Below are positions 22,728 through 32,198 of a DNA stretch of 64,000 bases, piece by piece. The DNA comes from Polychytrium aggregatum (lineage: Eukaryota; Chytridiomycota; Chytridiomycetes; Polychytriales). Made by a program: the position numbers and the translations under genes. A model generated the notes under the pieces. The model was not told where the DNA came from and did no database searches. It saw nothing but the letters and a program-made list of their open reading frames with translations. The DNA is taken from NCBI RefSeq assembly GCF_025602895.1, contig NW_026516207.1, positions 124,001 to 188,000 on the forward strand, given 5' to 3'. Position 1 is the stretch's first letter. The number at the start of each line of letters is the position of its first letter.

Positions 22728-24159
22728 GGTGGATTCGATGGACGGCGTGGTGGCGGGAGACTGAGGCTCTGGTGCTGGCGCTGACGGAAACGGCGACGGA
22801 GACGGCAGTGGAGCGGTGCCGCGGACCTCTTGCTGCTGGACAGGCCGTGTCGATTTTGGGCTTGAATCGCGACGCAACTGGGACCAAGACCAAGGACAGA
22901 GACGAGCTGCAAAACGCCCAAAAATCCGTGCAAAATTGGCTGCGCTCCGGAAGCGACCTGCGCACGTGACTGGGATGGCGAAACGAATGCGAATAACGAA
23001 TGCGAGCAGCGAATGCGAATAACGAATGCGAGCAACGAATGCGAACGGCGATTACGGCGATTACGGCAACCAACGGCAACCAACGGCGATTGCGAGTGGG
23101 TGCTGCGGTGCTTGGTGCTGCGGTCGCTGCAGTCTCGACAATCGCTGCGGGTGTGCGATGCGGCTCCCGTCGACTGCACTGTCCGGCAAGCAACTTTTGC
23201 CGATCAGAGCAGCCGCCGTGCCTGCCTTTTTGCCCGACGACCTCTCTCTCCCAGGCCAGTCTCTCTGCCCCACCAGGCTGTGGGATCCGATCTGAGCCAC
23301 CGCACGGCCAGACACCGAGGCACTTGACCACCAGGCGGCCGCCGATCCGGCGTGCTTCCGGTGCCTCTCTCAGCGCGGGTGTTCGCGTTGTGGGCCAGAG
23401 AAAAAAAAGCGCTCCTTTCCGCGGCTTCTCTGGAGCAATCGCGGCCAGAGCCAACCCCCGAGCCCAGCGCAAGCCGTCCATCAGCGCGGAATCGCTCGCC
23501 AGAACGACCTGCCAGGCAAGTGTGGGCTGTGCCGTCGCTGGCCATCTCGAGAGACAGCGGCGATTGTTCCGTAATGCCTTTGTCCATTGGTTCGTTGCGC
23601 TGTGGGCGACGCTGACCCGCTTGCACCCGCTCCGTTTTGTCGGATACTTGCCGTCCATTCTCGGGTCCTCCCGCCTTCGTCGGCTCCTGGTCTGCTGTCG
23701 AATGTGGCCCCCCCCCCTTTTGCTGCCCGGTTATTTGCTCTCCATCGCTGTCCGGCCCTCCCGCCTGCATCGCTGCCCTCGTCCCGTCTCGCATCGCTTG
23801 TTGCCTTGGTTCCTGCATCGTTTGCCCCCTGTTGGCTTGCTGCTCCCTTCGCCCCCTTTTATACCTGTCTCTGCAGCCAAAGTCCCATTACTGGCTCTCC
23901 TTGGTTCTTCAACCTCTTCTCCCTCGTCTGATCGCTGCAGGCCTTCTGCTACTGCTCACATCCCCGCTGGCGTTGTTGCTGCCGTCGTTTGCTGCCCACC
24001 GCTACTGCCGTCGCTGCATTCCGGCCTGTAGCTGCCTGGCGCCGCTCCCCCCGCTCTCCTGCCCTCTCTCTTTCTACCACACACAATCTTGCCTATCATT
24101 CCGTCCCATCCGGTTCAACGCTCCGTTCGCGGCCAAGCCCTGTCGAGCCCTTCTCCCCT
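22728..24159. other. Divergent intergenic region with 13-nt repeat and pyrimidine-rich tract
   Basis: This separates the heme lyase gene (-) from the first RVxF-motif gene (+). It holds a 13-nt tandem repeat near its left end. From about 23600 to 24150 the plus strand is very pyrimidine-rich, as in fungal core promoters and 5' UTRs. A TTTTATA sequence lies at about 23858-23864. No gene was recognised. Confidence 0.5.
22985..23049. repeat. Five 13-nt units (gaatgcga[at/gc][a/c]ac-type)
   Basis: Units gaatgcgaataac and gaatgcgagc(a/g)ac/gc alternate, giving a higher-order 26-nt period, with a fifth diverged unit. They lie about 260 bp upstream of the heme lyase start, followed by attacggcg and caacggcaac doublets. 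This may be a promoter element array or a plain minisatellite. Confidence 0.9.
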
Positions 24160-26364
24160 ATGGACGAAACCGAGGCACCCAGCTCCGAACCGGCGATCCC
24201 AGCAAAGGTAAAATACCCCCACCCCACTTTCTACAAACAGCCTCTCTCAAAGAGGATTGTATCGGACTTTCTGCTCCTTCCCTCCATCTTTCTTCGTGTT
24301 GCCGTCTGCCTCCTCGACTGCCCTGTCGGTATGGGTGATCCGATCCAGCGGACCAATGCCCACAGCATCGGGGGGGGGGAGCCAACTTGGAGGCGGCAAT
24401 GCAGAGCGCAGACAGTCCGCCTGCGTTTGTAAACGAGGAAGAGAGGAGGAGGGGAGGACGGAGACGGACAAGATCGAGATCAGAGGCGGTTTGGACTCGC
24501 AAGGCTCTCCAACAGCACATGAGGCTTTTCTCTCCACTCTCCCCGTCAACCGGCGCCTTTCATGAACCGCAAGGCGCATTTGCGTGCTGAGCCGCAGCGC
24601 CAGTCTCGAAACACCGACAAGACTCATGTTGGCATCATTCCACGGACCCATCAACCGAGCGTCGCTTCACCCACCCGCCTGCCCATCCCGATGCCTGTGC
24701 CCGTGCCTGCGCCTGGAGCGATCTGCACGGGGGGGGGCACCCAGCTCCCTCATCCTGCAGCTCTTGTTGTGGGGGTGGGGTGATGTACGGCAGTCCTCTG
24801 CTGTCCGAGGCGGAGCGCGGGGGGCGGGCAAGGCCATGCCGAGGCAGCAGTTCTTACCGACGACAGGGCATATCCATGCAGCTCTCGCCGGCGACCAGGC
24901 GTGCGGGATGAGGATGTCTCTGGTCTCTGCCCATTTACTCATCATTGGCCGATGCGTTCGGCCCCTCTTCCGGTCTCTCGTCCCCTCCCCCTACTGTCCT
25001 TCCATTGCACCCTTCGATGCACCCTTCGGCACTCTCCCGGCTCTTTCCACTCTCGATCCCTTCCTTTCTGAACCCCCACCGCCGCCGTCGCCGCCCCGCC
25101 CCGCTTCATCGCCCATTCCTCCCTCCCTCCGTTCCAGTTAGGGGATCTGTCTGTTGGTCTGCTCAACCCCAGTGCAATTCCCAACAACCGAGCCAGCATC
25201 TCGGAACGCCTTGCCGTCGATGCCACCCGCCGCGACTGGCGACGACCTGATGCCGAAGAGCCCATCAAGCCGCCAGAGTCGCTGGACATCCTGCAGCGTC
25301 CTCTGACCATCGCCATCGTCGTCGTTGCCGATAAGGCTGCACTCCCGCTGCGGGCCTCTGGCGGCGACGTCACGATCCATGTGGCTCAAGAACTCTGCGA
25401 TCGCACGCTCGTGGACCACCCACTGATCGAAAATGTCTTGGTCGACGGGGTGCTCATCAACGACACCCTGGACGACGAGGCTCTTGATGACATGCCGCAC
25501 GCCTCTGCGGCGGCCGAGCCCTTCACTACACCTAACCACCCCACCAGCGACGACGGCAGCGACGACAGCGACAACTGCGACGACGACAGCGACAGCAACG
25601 ACAACTGCGACAACGACCAAAACAGCCACAGCGATGACAACGAAGGCGAGTCCCAGCCAAGCCTGGCACCCTCGCCCGAGCCTCCAGCCGAGCCAGCACC
25701 CAATCATGCGGACGACCCCTCAGCCGATCCGCCATCAGCCGATCCGCCACCAGCCGAATCGCAGGCGCAACCTCCGACGGGCGCCCCCATCGCCAGTGCA
25801 CACACCGCTCCGTTTCCCAGGGGACCGACTCGAATGAATGGCAGCGTCCAGAGCCTGGATCGATCGCATTCGCCCTCAGCCGACGGAGCCGCCGCCCAGT
25901 CGCCGTATCGACGCCCAAGGCTTCATGCATACTGTCCCAACCTGCCATATCCACCCGAGCAGTCCTGTGCCGAGCATCGAACCAACGCCCCCCCTCAGCG
26001 ACAGTCGTTGCCGTATCCGGCCGCGCTCGTCCAGCCTCCGCCGAGCGGCCCTGACTGCCGGTGCTCGAGCCATCGACCCAGTTACTACACGCACAAGGCC
26101 ATGGTGACTGGATGCGAGAGCAGCCGAGGCTATCCTCCGTCCCGAACCAGCAGCACAACATCCTCCTCCTCCGGGCCCAAAAAGCGGACGAAGCCTCCTG
26201 GTCTCGAGCGCCACGTGTCGTTTTCGGACAATGTCGAGGCTTACGACCACAAGGACTGGGAGAATCGCATGGAGGCTGTGCGCTTGGCCAAGAACTCTGG
26301 TAACCGCCAGTCGATTTGGAAAGGCATCGTGGGCAAGGCCAAGCAGATCCTCCACCGAGACTAG
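24160..26364 (+). CDS. RVxF-motif protein A, function unknown
   Basis: A short first exon, 24160-24207 (16 codons), joins in phase 0 to 25138-26364 across a long 930-nt intron (donor AAG|GTAAAA, acceptor TTCCAG), giving 424 aa. Only the second exon is strong; the first is inferred from its splice signal and a good ATG. The middle (after ELCDRTLVDHPLIENVLVDG) is acidic Asp/Asn/Ser-rich and then Pro-rich, likely disordered. The C-terminal 70 residues are ordered-looking: a Ser/Thr cluster (SRTSSTTSSSSG), then ERHVSFSDNVEAYDHKDWE and a short basic helix. RHVSF (374-378) fits the protein phosphatase 1 docking motif. The block is shared with the gene at 29341-29874, so the two are paralogues in the same orientation. 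A PP1-targeting role is a hypothesis only. Confidence 0.72.
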
Positions 26365-28105
26365 GGCCCAAGGCCCAAGCCCCCCTCCTGGACGGGGTGG
26401 AAATGCACGTCTGTGGAAGAGGATGCGTAGGTCGCAGTGAAAAGTGTAGTGGGCATGTCTATGAATCCACGTCGACGGTGCAGGCGCTCGACCTTCATCA
26501 GCCTGATGCAGCAGAGAGCACCGGCAAGTCCCACGGAATATCGACATGCGGGATAACGACAGCACCTCTCGGAATCCGAAGCAATCTGAAGAACGGCAAC
26601 CACCCAACTCGCTGGGCACAGATTTTCTTCGGTGTGCTTTCAGACTCTGCTGAGATGCACATGCCCTCATCCTCGTTTGTTTCGTTCTACTAGCTCAATC
26701 TTCCATGCCAGGCGCCTACTCTCTCGGACATGTTATAACCACACAAGCCTCCTCAGTCCGGCATGCAGAAGCAAACTTGCACCTCCACCTTTGTCTCTTC
26801 CTTTGTATCTTGTTTTTGGCTTTGACTTTCTTTTATTGCTTCCTTTGGGCCTGAGTGGCATAACCGCCATGATTTTCCTGCGCCCACTCCCATTGTTTCT
26901 CGTCCCTGACCATTCTCAAATCTTTACCTGATCCTTTTCCTGTTCTCTTTCCCGCACCGAAATATCCCCCGGGCAGCGCGCCAGCGATGCCCCCCCCCTC
27001 CTTATCAATAGATGCGTGCTTTCGACCTTGCTATTTGCGTCTTATTTCTCCCTCTTTTCCTCCTTTCCTCCTCGCCTTGCCTCGCAGCTATTCGCCCGAT
27101 CTCCAAGATCTTCCTCCGGGTCGATATGGATAGCCCTCACGAGATGAAACAAAAATATGGAATACACTACTCCCCCCTGAAACTTGCTGGGCGGCCTCCT
27201 CGCTGGAGGGTGGAGGATGGCCGCGATGGCGACACATGACAGCGACAACGACAGGGACACATGGCAGCGGCACATTCATGGGCGGAGTGCAGGTGTCCGC
27301 GAATCGCTGCGGTGTGCGGTGTGCGCTGGCGACTGCTCCCTGCCGTCGATCATGGGATGCATGAAGGTTGTATCCAGCCAGCGACGATGAGCAAGTGATA
27401 GCCTGCCACAAGACGCCACCGCCAGATCGGCCACCAGAACCGAAACCGAAACCGAAAGCAGGGGCTTGCCGGCTCGGGCAGCAATCTGCCGCCAAAGGGT
27501 CATGGGGGGAAGGACAGCCTCGATCGCCAGCCAGGCACGTCCTCAGCAGACCGGGCTTGTCTGCACGAGCCCCCCAGACCAGGCAGCAGCAAGGGACCCC
27601 TGTGATCAAGTGACGAGGATCTGGGCCACAGGGCTGCGCGCACAGGGCGGGCGATAAGGCCGGGTGGGGAGAGGCACAAGCCCGTAGCCACGCGCAGCAG
27701 CATGACGCGGCTGGCGTGATTGGTGGCGGGCGGGCGCTGTGCGCGGCGCATTGGCCGCTGTGTCACGGGCGCCGCCGGAGCTGGCACGGGTGGTGTCGCG
27801 CACAGAGCGGCTGTACGCGGATGTGCTGCGCGGCAGCCCTTGTCGCATCCACCCGAGGCCGGCCCGGTGACCGGCGCGCGCCTTGTTTTCTGAGACTGTG
27901 GCGGCGGAGAAGCGCTGCTGGGTGGTGTTGGGTGTGGTTCGGCTGCTGCACTGGGGCTGTGGGCTCTGTGGGCTGTGTTGCTCTGTCGCTGTGTCGGTGT
28001 TGTTCTATCGCTGCTCGGCTGTCCCGCCGAGTGGCATTCCATCGTATCTCCGACGGACACGGATCCAATGCATTCGTTTCCAACGCGCTGACCCGGTCGA
28101 TCCAC

Positions 28106-28211
28106 ACCATATCGCATACCATATCGCACACCATATCGCATACCATATCGCATACCATATCGCATACCATATCGCACACCATATTGCACACCATATTGCA
28201 CACCATATCGC
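28106..28211. repeat. 12-nt tandem repeat, about 8.8 copies (accatatcgcat)
   Basis: Units accatatcgcat, accatatcgcac and accatattgcac follow one another with few changes. Because 12 is a multiple of three, frames stay open on both strands (Cys-Asp-Met-Val on minus), but the repeat sits in an intergenic region. Confidence 0.93.
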
Positions 28212-28485
28212 TTCGCTTCGCTTCCTTCCACGCTCCACATCGCATCCAATCCGTCCATCTTGTCGCTCTGCCGTCTCTTTGCTGGCGATCCATTCGGTTG
28301 GCTTGGTCTGCTGTGTCGTCCTGGTCTGTTGCCGCCCCCCGCTTGCTCCACCGGCTAGTCCTTGTCGGCCCCCGTCCTGCCCCCACACCTTGCCAGGGCT
28401 TTGTCCCTCCTCGACAAGGCACGTCCGATTTTTTTTTTTCGGCCTCGTCGGCGGTCTCGCTGGCGGCCTGCTCTCCCCCAATGCT

Positions 28486-28494
28486 CATATATAG
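28486..28494 (+). promoter_or_regulatory. TATA-like element, possible promoter of RVxF gene B
   Basis: The plus strand reads catatatag here, followed by a long pyrimidine-rich stretch. It is about 850 nt from the ATG at 29341, so it fits only if the gene has a long or spliced leader. Confidence 0.3.
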
Positions 28495-29340
28495 CTCGTC
28501 CTCCTGGCCATCTGCTGCGTTCGCTGCCGCTATCACCACACTCTCGCCTTCGGGCTGCCTGGATCGTCCCGCCCTCTTGCCCCCCCGTTCCTTCTGCCTG
28601 TCCTGTCACCCCTTCAGATATCCCCGAGGCCGCATCGCCGTCGCCGTCGCCGCCGTCTCTCTCACTCGTCTCCTCAACTCCTCGGCCGAGCCCGCCTCGA
28701 ATAAACAACCCTGATCCAATCGAACCCTCCCGCCCCCGCGATCAACCGGAAATAATAGGACATATTCCAATTCCGTCCAATCTCTGTCTTCTCCCTCCTT
28801 CCGCCTCTCTCTCTCTCTCTCCCTCTGCTTCCAGGCTTCCGCTGCCACCCTCGTCCAGGCTTTCTCGCCATTCGCACCGCCTTCGTCTCGCCTCGCTCTC
28901 GGTCTCTCCTCCCCGGCCGTCTCCGAACACGATCCCAAACGCCCAGCTCCTCTGCCATTCCCACGAGCAAATCGCATCATCCTTGTGGCCCGCGCCCCAC
29001 CCATCCCCATCTCTGATACTAGTTCCGCGCCATTCAACTGCATCGGCACCACCGGCTCCTTTTGCATTCCGCTTACTACTGCCCGGACGCTCCCGTCGTT
29101 CCGTGAGTACCGTCATCCATCCATCCATCCCCCATTCCTATCCTCCTGCTCACAGCCATGGCCCGTCCTCTGCGATGCGTGTTCCTGGTTGGCTCATCCT
29201 CGGTGTCTTGCAAACCCCAGGCTCCTCTGCCCTCGCTAGATCCTTAGATAGTCCAATCTATCTGCCGCCCAAAGTCGCCCGGCTCAATCGCGTACAACAA
29301 CCACCACCACCACAACCACCAGTGACTCCGCAACGCAGCC

Positions 29341-29874
29341 ATGTCCTCGGCCATCCCCATACCCGTTTCCGATAAGCACGGATACGAAGAGTGCCGCCCT
29401 GCCAACATCTGCTCCGACACGAGCGATGACGAAGAGGGCACCCTCGTTGCTGCCGACGATCTCCCCAAGGACGTCTGTCCCAGCCCCAGAAGTACTCCGA
29501 GCAAGCCCCGACTCCGGGCCTATTCGCTCAACAAGGGCAGTCCGTGCCTGAAGCACCACCAGCCGCAAAGCACCGACGGTGTGCATTCGTGCACCTACAG
29601 CGACCCTTCCGATCTCTCTGTATCCCTGTGCTCGTCCGTCTGCAACCTTCGCTCGAGCTGCGTCATCTCCCGCACCTCGTCTGTGTCGTCCTCGACCTCG
29701 TCCAAGCGAGTGTCGTTCTCGCCCAACGTCACCGAGCACGAGCACGACGAATGGGAAAGTAAGCTCGATGAGTTCCGGCAGTGCAAGCGGGCACTCGACA
29801 CCCAGCAACGCTGGGACAAGATCAAGCGTGTGCAAGAAAAGATCAAGAACGTCCAGACCTGGCTCCGCACCTGA
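29341..29874 (+). CDS. RVxF-motif protein B, function unknown
   Basis: A single open exon of 177 aa starts at a good ATG (gcagccATGtcc). The N-terminal half has an acidic patch (SDTSDDEEG), then KPRLRAYSLN. A Cys/Ser-rich stretch leads to SRTSSVSSSTSSKRVSFSPN, followed by a highly charged helix with a conserved Trp (HDEWESKLDEF) and a C-terminal amphipathic helix. The same three elements occur in order in the gene at 24160-26364 (RPRLHAY, SRTSS, RHVSFSDNV...DWE), so the genes share ancestry. KRVSF (Val 124, Phe 126) matches the PP1-binding RVxF consensus, and the preceding Ser/Thr cluster could be phosphoregulated. No known family was recognised. It might also be a transcriptional or cell-cycle regulator. 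An upstream non-coding exon is possible. Confidence 0.75.
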   Translation: MSSAIPIPVSDKHGYEECRPANICSDTSDDEEGTLVAADDLPKDVCPSPRSTPSKPRLRAYSLNKGSPCLKHHQPQSTDGVHSCTYSDPSDLSVSLCSSVCNLRSSCVISRTSSVSSSTSSKRVSFSPNVTEHEHDEWESKLDEFRQCKRALDTQQRWDKIKRVQEKIKNVQTWLRT

Positions 29875-32198
29875 GTTGTTCTCCGCCCCTTTGGAACTCC
29901 TGGTGCCTTGCGCATGAATCCGTTCACCCCTTCTGTGGTGGCGCTGTCGTCCATCTCTTTGCCCAAGCATTGGTTCTCCCTGGACACGCGCCCGCGCCGC
30001 CTCTTTCTGATCATTTCCCTCCCCCTTTGCTCCTGCTCTTGCTTTTGCTCTTGCTCTTGCTCTTGCCCTGCCGTGCTTCTCGTTCGGACTGCTTTTGATT
30101 TGGCCCTTCTGGTCTGGTGTCGTGCCTCCGGTGCTTGGTTGTTGCAGCCTTCTGCGCGCTCTTCGCCTCCATTATCCCGGCGCTCCCCGTTTCTTTCTGT
30201 ACATACCACCGGGCGAGCGCCTTCACCTATTTATGCCCCGCGATTACGCCTGCACTCCAAATGCCCCTGCATGAACCTACATCGTCCACCCTCCCTGCCC
30301 TTTCTGCATGGGCAGCCGAGGGGGATGCTGCTCTGGGTGCTCTCCTGTTCCAAGGAACATCCCCTTCTCTCATCTCTCTCTGATTTTGTGTTGTATTTTG
30401 CTAATCTTTTCTGGAAACACCCACCCAAGGCCGCTCCTGCGGACACTCGATGAATGGGACAATACATAGACTCGGTTGCTTGCTTTTCACCCTGCATCTC
30501 CCGCATCCGACCAGCCGGCGTCGTCCGGTCCGCCTTTGTCCGCCCCACGCCGGCTATTCCCGATCACCGGCCAGGGGGCTGGTGTGCACCGCCTCGGTCG
30601 CACGCGGTGGTGGTCAGCTGCGCGACATGTGTGTCCCGCTTGTGCCACGACTCGTCCATCGCCACATCCGCACTGCCGCCAGCCGCCGAAGATTCCGTTG
30701 CACCGCTCCATCGATCAGCTCGCCAATCCGCCTCCTGTCGAGACCAGAGCTGGCCCTCCCAGACGACGACCAGTTTGTCCAAGCATCCTGTTCCCCGGTA
30801 CACACCGCCAGACTCGGCTTGAACTCGCACCCCCGACTCTCCGACATCGACACCGCGCCTTGGCTGCATCCACCTCCCCAACCGGCATCCACGTCGCACC
30901 GCCATCTGCAGCTCCGACCTGGGGGAAGCACTTGATGTCGTCAGATAATGCATATGGGCAACCGGCGTGTCGATCGTCCGCTGAGTCGAAGCTTCGATTG
31001 TGTACCAAACCATTGTCCGCCGCAGGCACTCGTGGCCGCTGCTTGTCAATAAGTTTCATCAGCCCGAGCCTCGCCTCCTCCAAGTCTCACTCCTCTGCCC
31101 TGCGTCCAGCCGCTTTCCCCCTCGACCAAGCACGACGTTTCTGAACCGTGGCTGTCGCAAACGCTTGCGCAAGTTCGCCAGCGGTATTTATTGCCCGGGC
31201 ACGTCGCCACTTTGGCTTGCTTGGGCTCTCCAGAACAAGCATCACATCCTGTCGGTGCACTCATTTCGCTCCGCCCCCTACCAAAGGTCAACCAAGCCCT
31301 GCTCCTTCCGCATCGACCGATCACTCCCTCTCCGCCCCTAGTCTGACGCCAGTCTCTATCGCACAGATACCGTCGATGCCATGAGAACAATCCACTGGGT
31401 GATAATGACCCTTTCGCTTTGCTTGATCACGTTTGTCACCAGACTCACAGGCAAGTGGTCATGGAGTGGTGTTCACGCTGCCGAAGAATGCAAGGACGCG
31501 AGGGTGCTGAGCTCGCCCAGTGTCGTTGCTGTGAACTCGGCAGCACTCTGGCCATGAGTTCCGAGCATCGATACTGGCTCCTTCGAACGCCGCCGCGACT
31601 GTTCTCGTGCTCGCCCCTCTGACCCCACTACGTTGTTTGCTTGTGCAGGCAGCTACTGGCGGAGGAAGGGCGCCCTCAGCGACAAGCCCTTCATCTACAC
31701 TTCTGAGGCCGCGCTCTAACCAACATGCAGCGCTCTCGAAATGTTCAACGGCACATCATGTATTCCAACTGCGGATCAGAGCGAACCGGGACAGTATGCC
31801 CCCACTGCTTGTGGCTGGATTCGGGGATGCTCCACCTTGAATACACGCAGTCGATCTCCTGTGCCGAACGAGTCGCAACAGACACCTGCCATCCACACCA
31901 TCCCCGCCTGGCCCCTCGTGGCTGCGTCACCATCGCGTCTGGCGATATCGCTGGCCACGAGCCGCCGCCCTCCCCCGAATGGGCTCAGGCCACCTTTCTC
32001 GCTCCCATTGCCCCCCGTCCGTCGCTCCTCGTCCCATCCCACAACGCCCGGGCCCGTCCTCCACCCTCCATTCTCCTCCGTTCAGCGTCGCCTCGCCTCG
32101 CCTCCAGCCGCTCCCCTTCTTCGTCATCGCTCCTGCCCTTGGCCGCGCTGCTGCATCCAGTCTGCCGCTCCCGAAAGCATATCCCGCCTTGAGCCAAC
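29875..32198. other. Long intergenic region, no gene recognised
   Basis: About 2.3 kb between RVxF gene B and the paraoxonase-like gene, both on plus. It is pyrimidine-rich at its right end (likely the promoter of the next gene). Short open frames on both strands lack protein-like features. Confidence 0.45.

Larger units (their letters stand above)
26365..29340. other. Long intergenic / 5' UTR region
   Basis: About 3 kb between the two RVxF-motif genes. The left part is the 3' flank of gene A. The right part (28.4-29.3 kb) is pyrimidine-rich on the plus strand, with a TATATA at 28487-28493 and a GTGAGT donor-like site at 29104, so it may hold the promoter and a spliced 5' UTR of gene B. A 12-nt repeat lies at 28106-28211 and a CT microsatellite near 28805-28822. 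No further gene is supported. Confidence 0.45.

Noticed and set aside
27012-27239. 75-codon plus-strand frame starting with a signal-peptide-like sequence (MRAFDLAICVLFLPLFLL)
   Set aside because: The hydrophobic start comes from a pyrimidine-rich tract, the rest has no recognisable feature, and no supporting splice or promoter signal was seen.
28106-28211. CRISPR-like look of regularly repeated 12-mers
   Set aside because: The units are contiguous with no spacers, in a eukaryotic context; it is a plain minisatellite.
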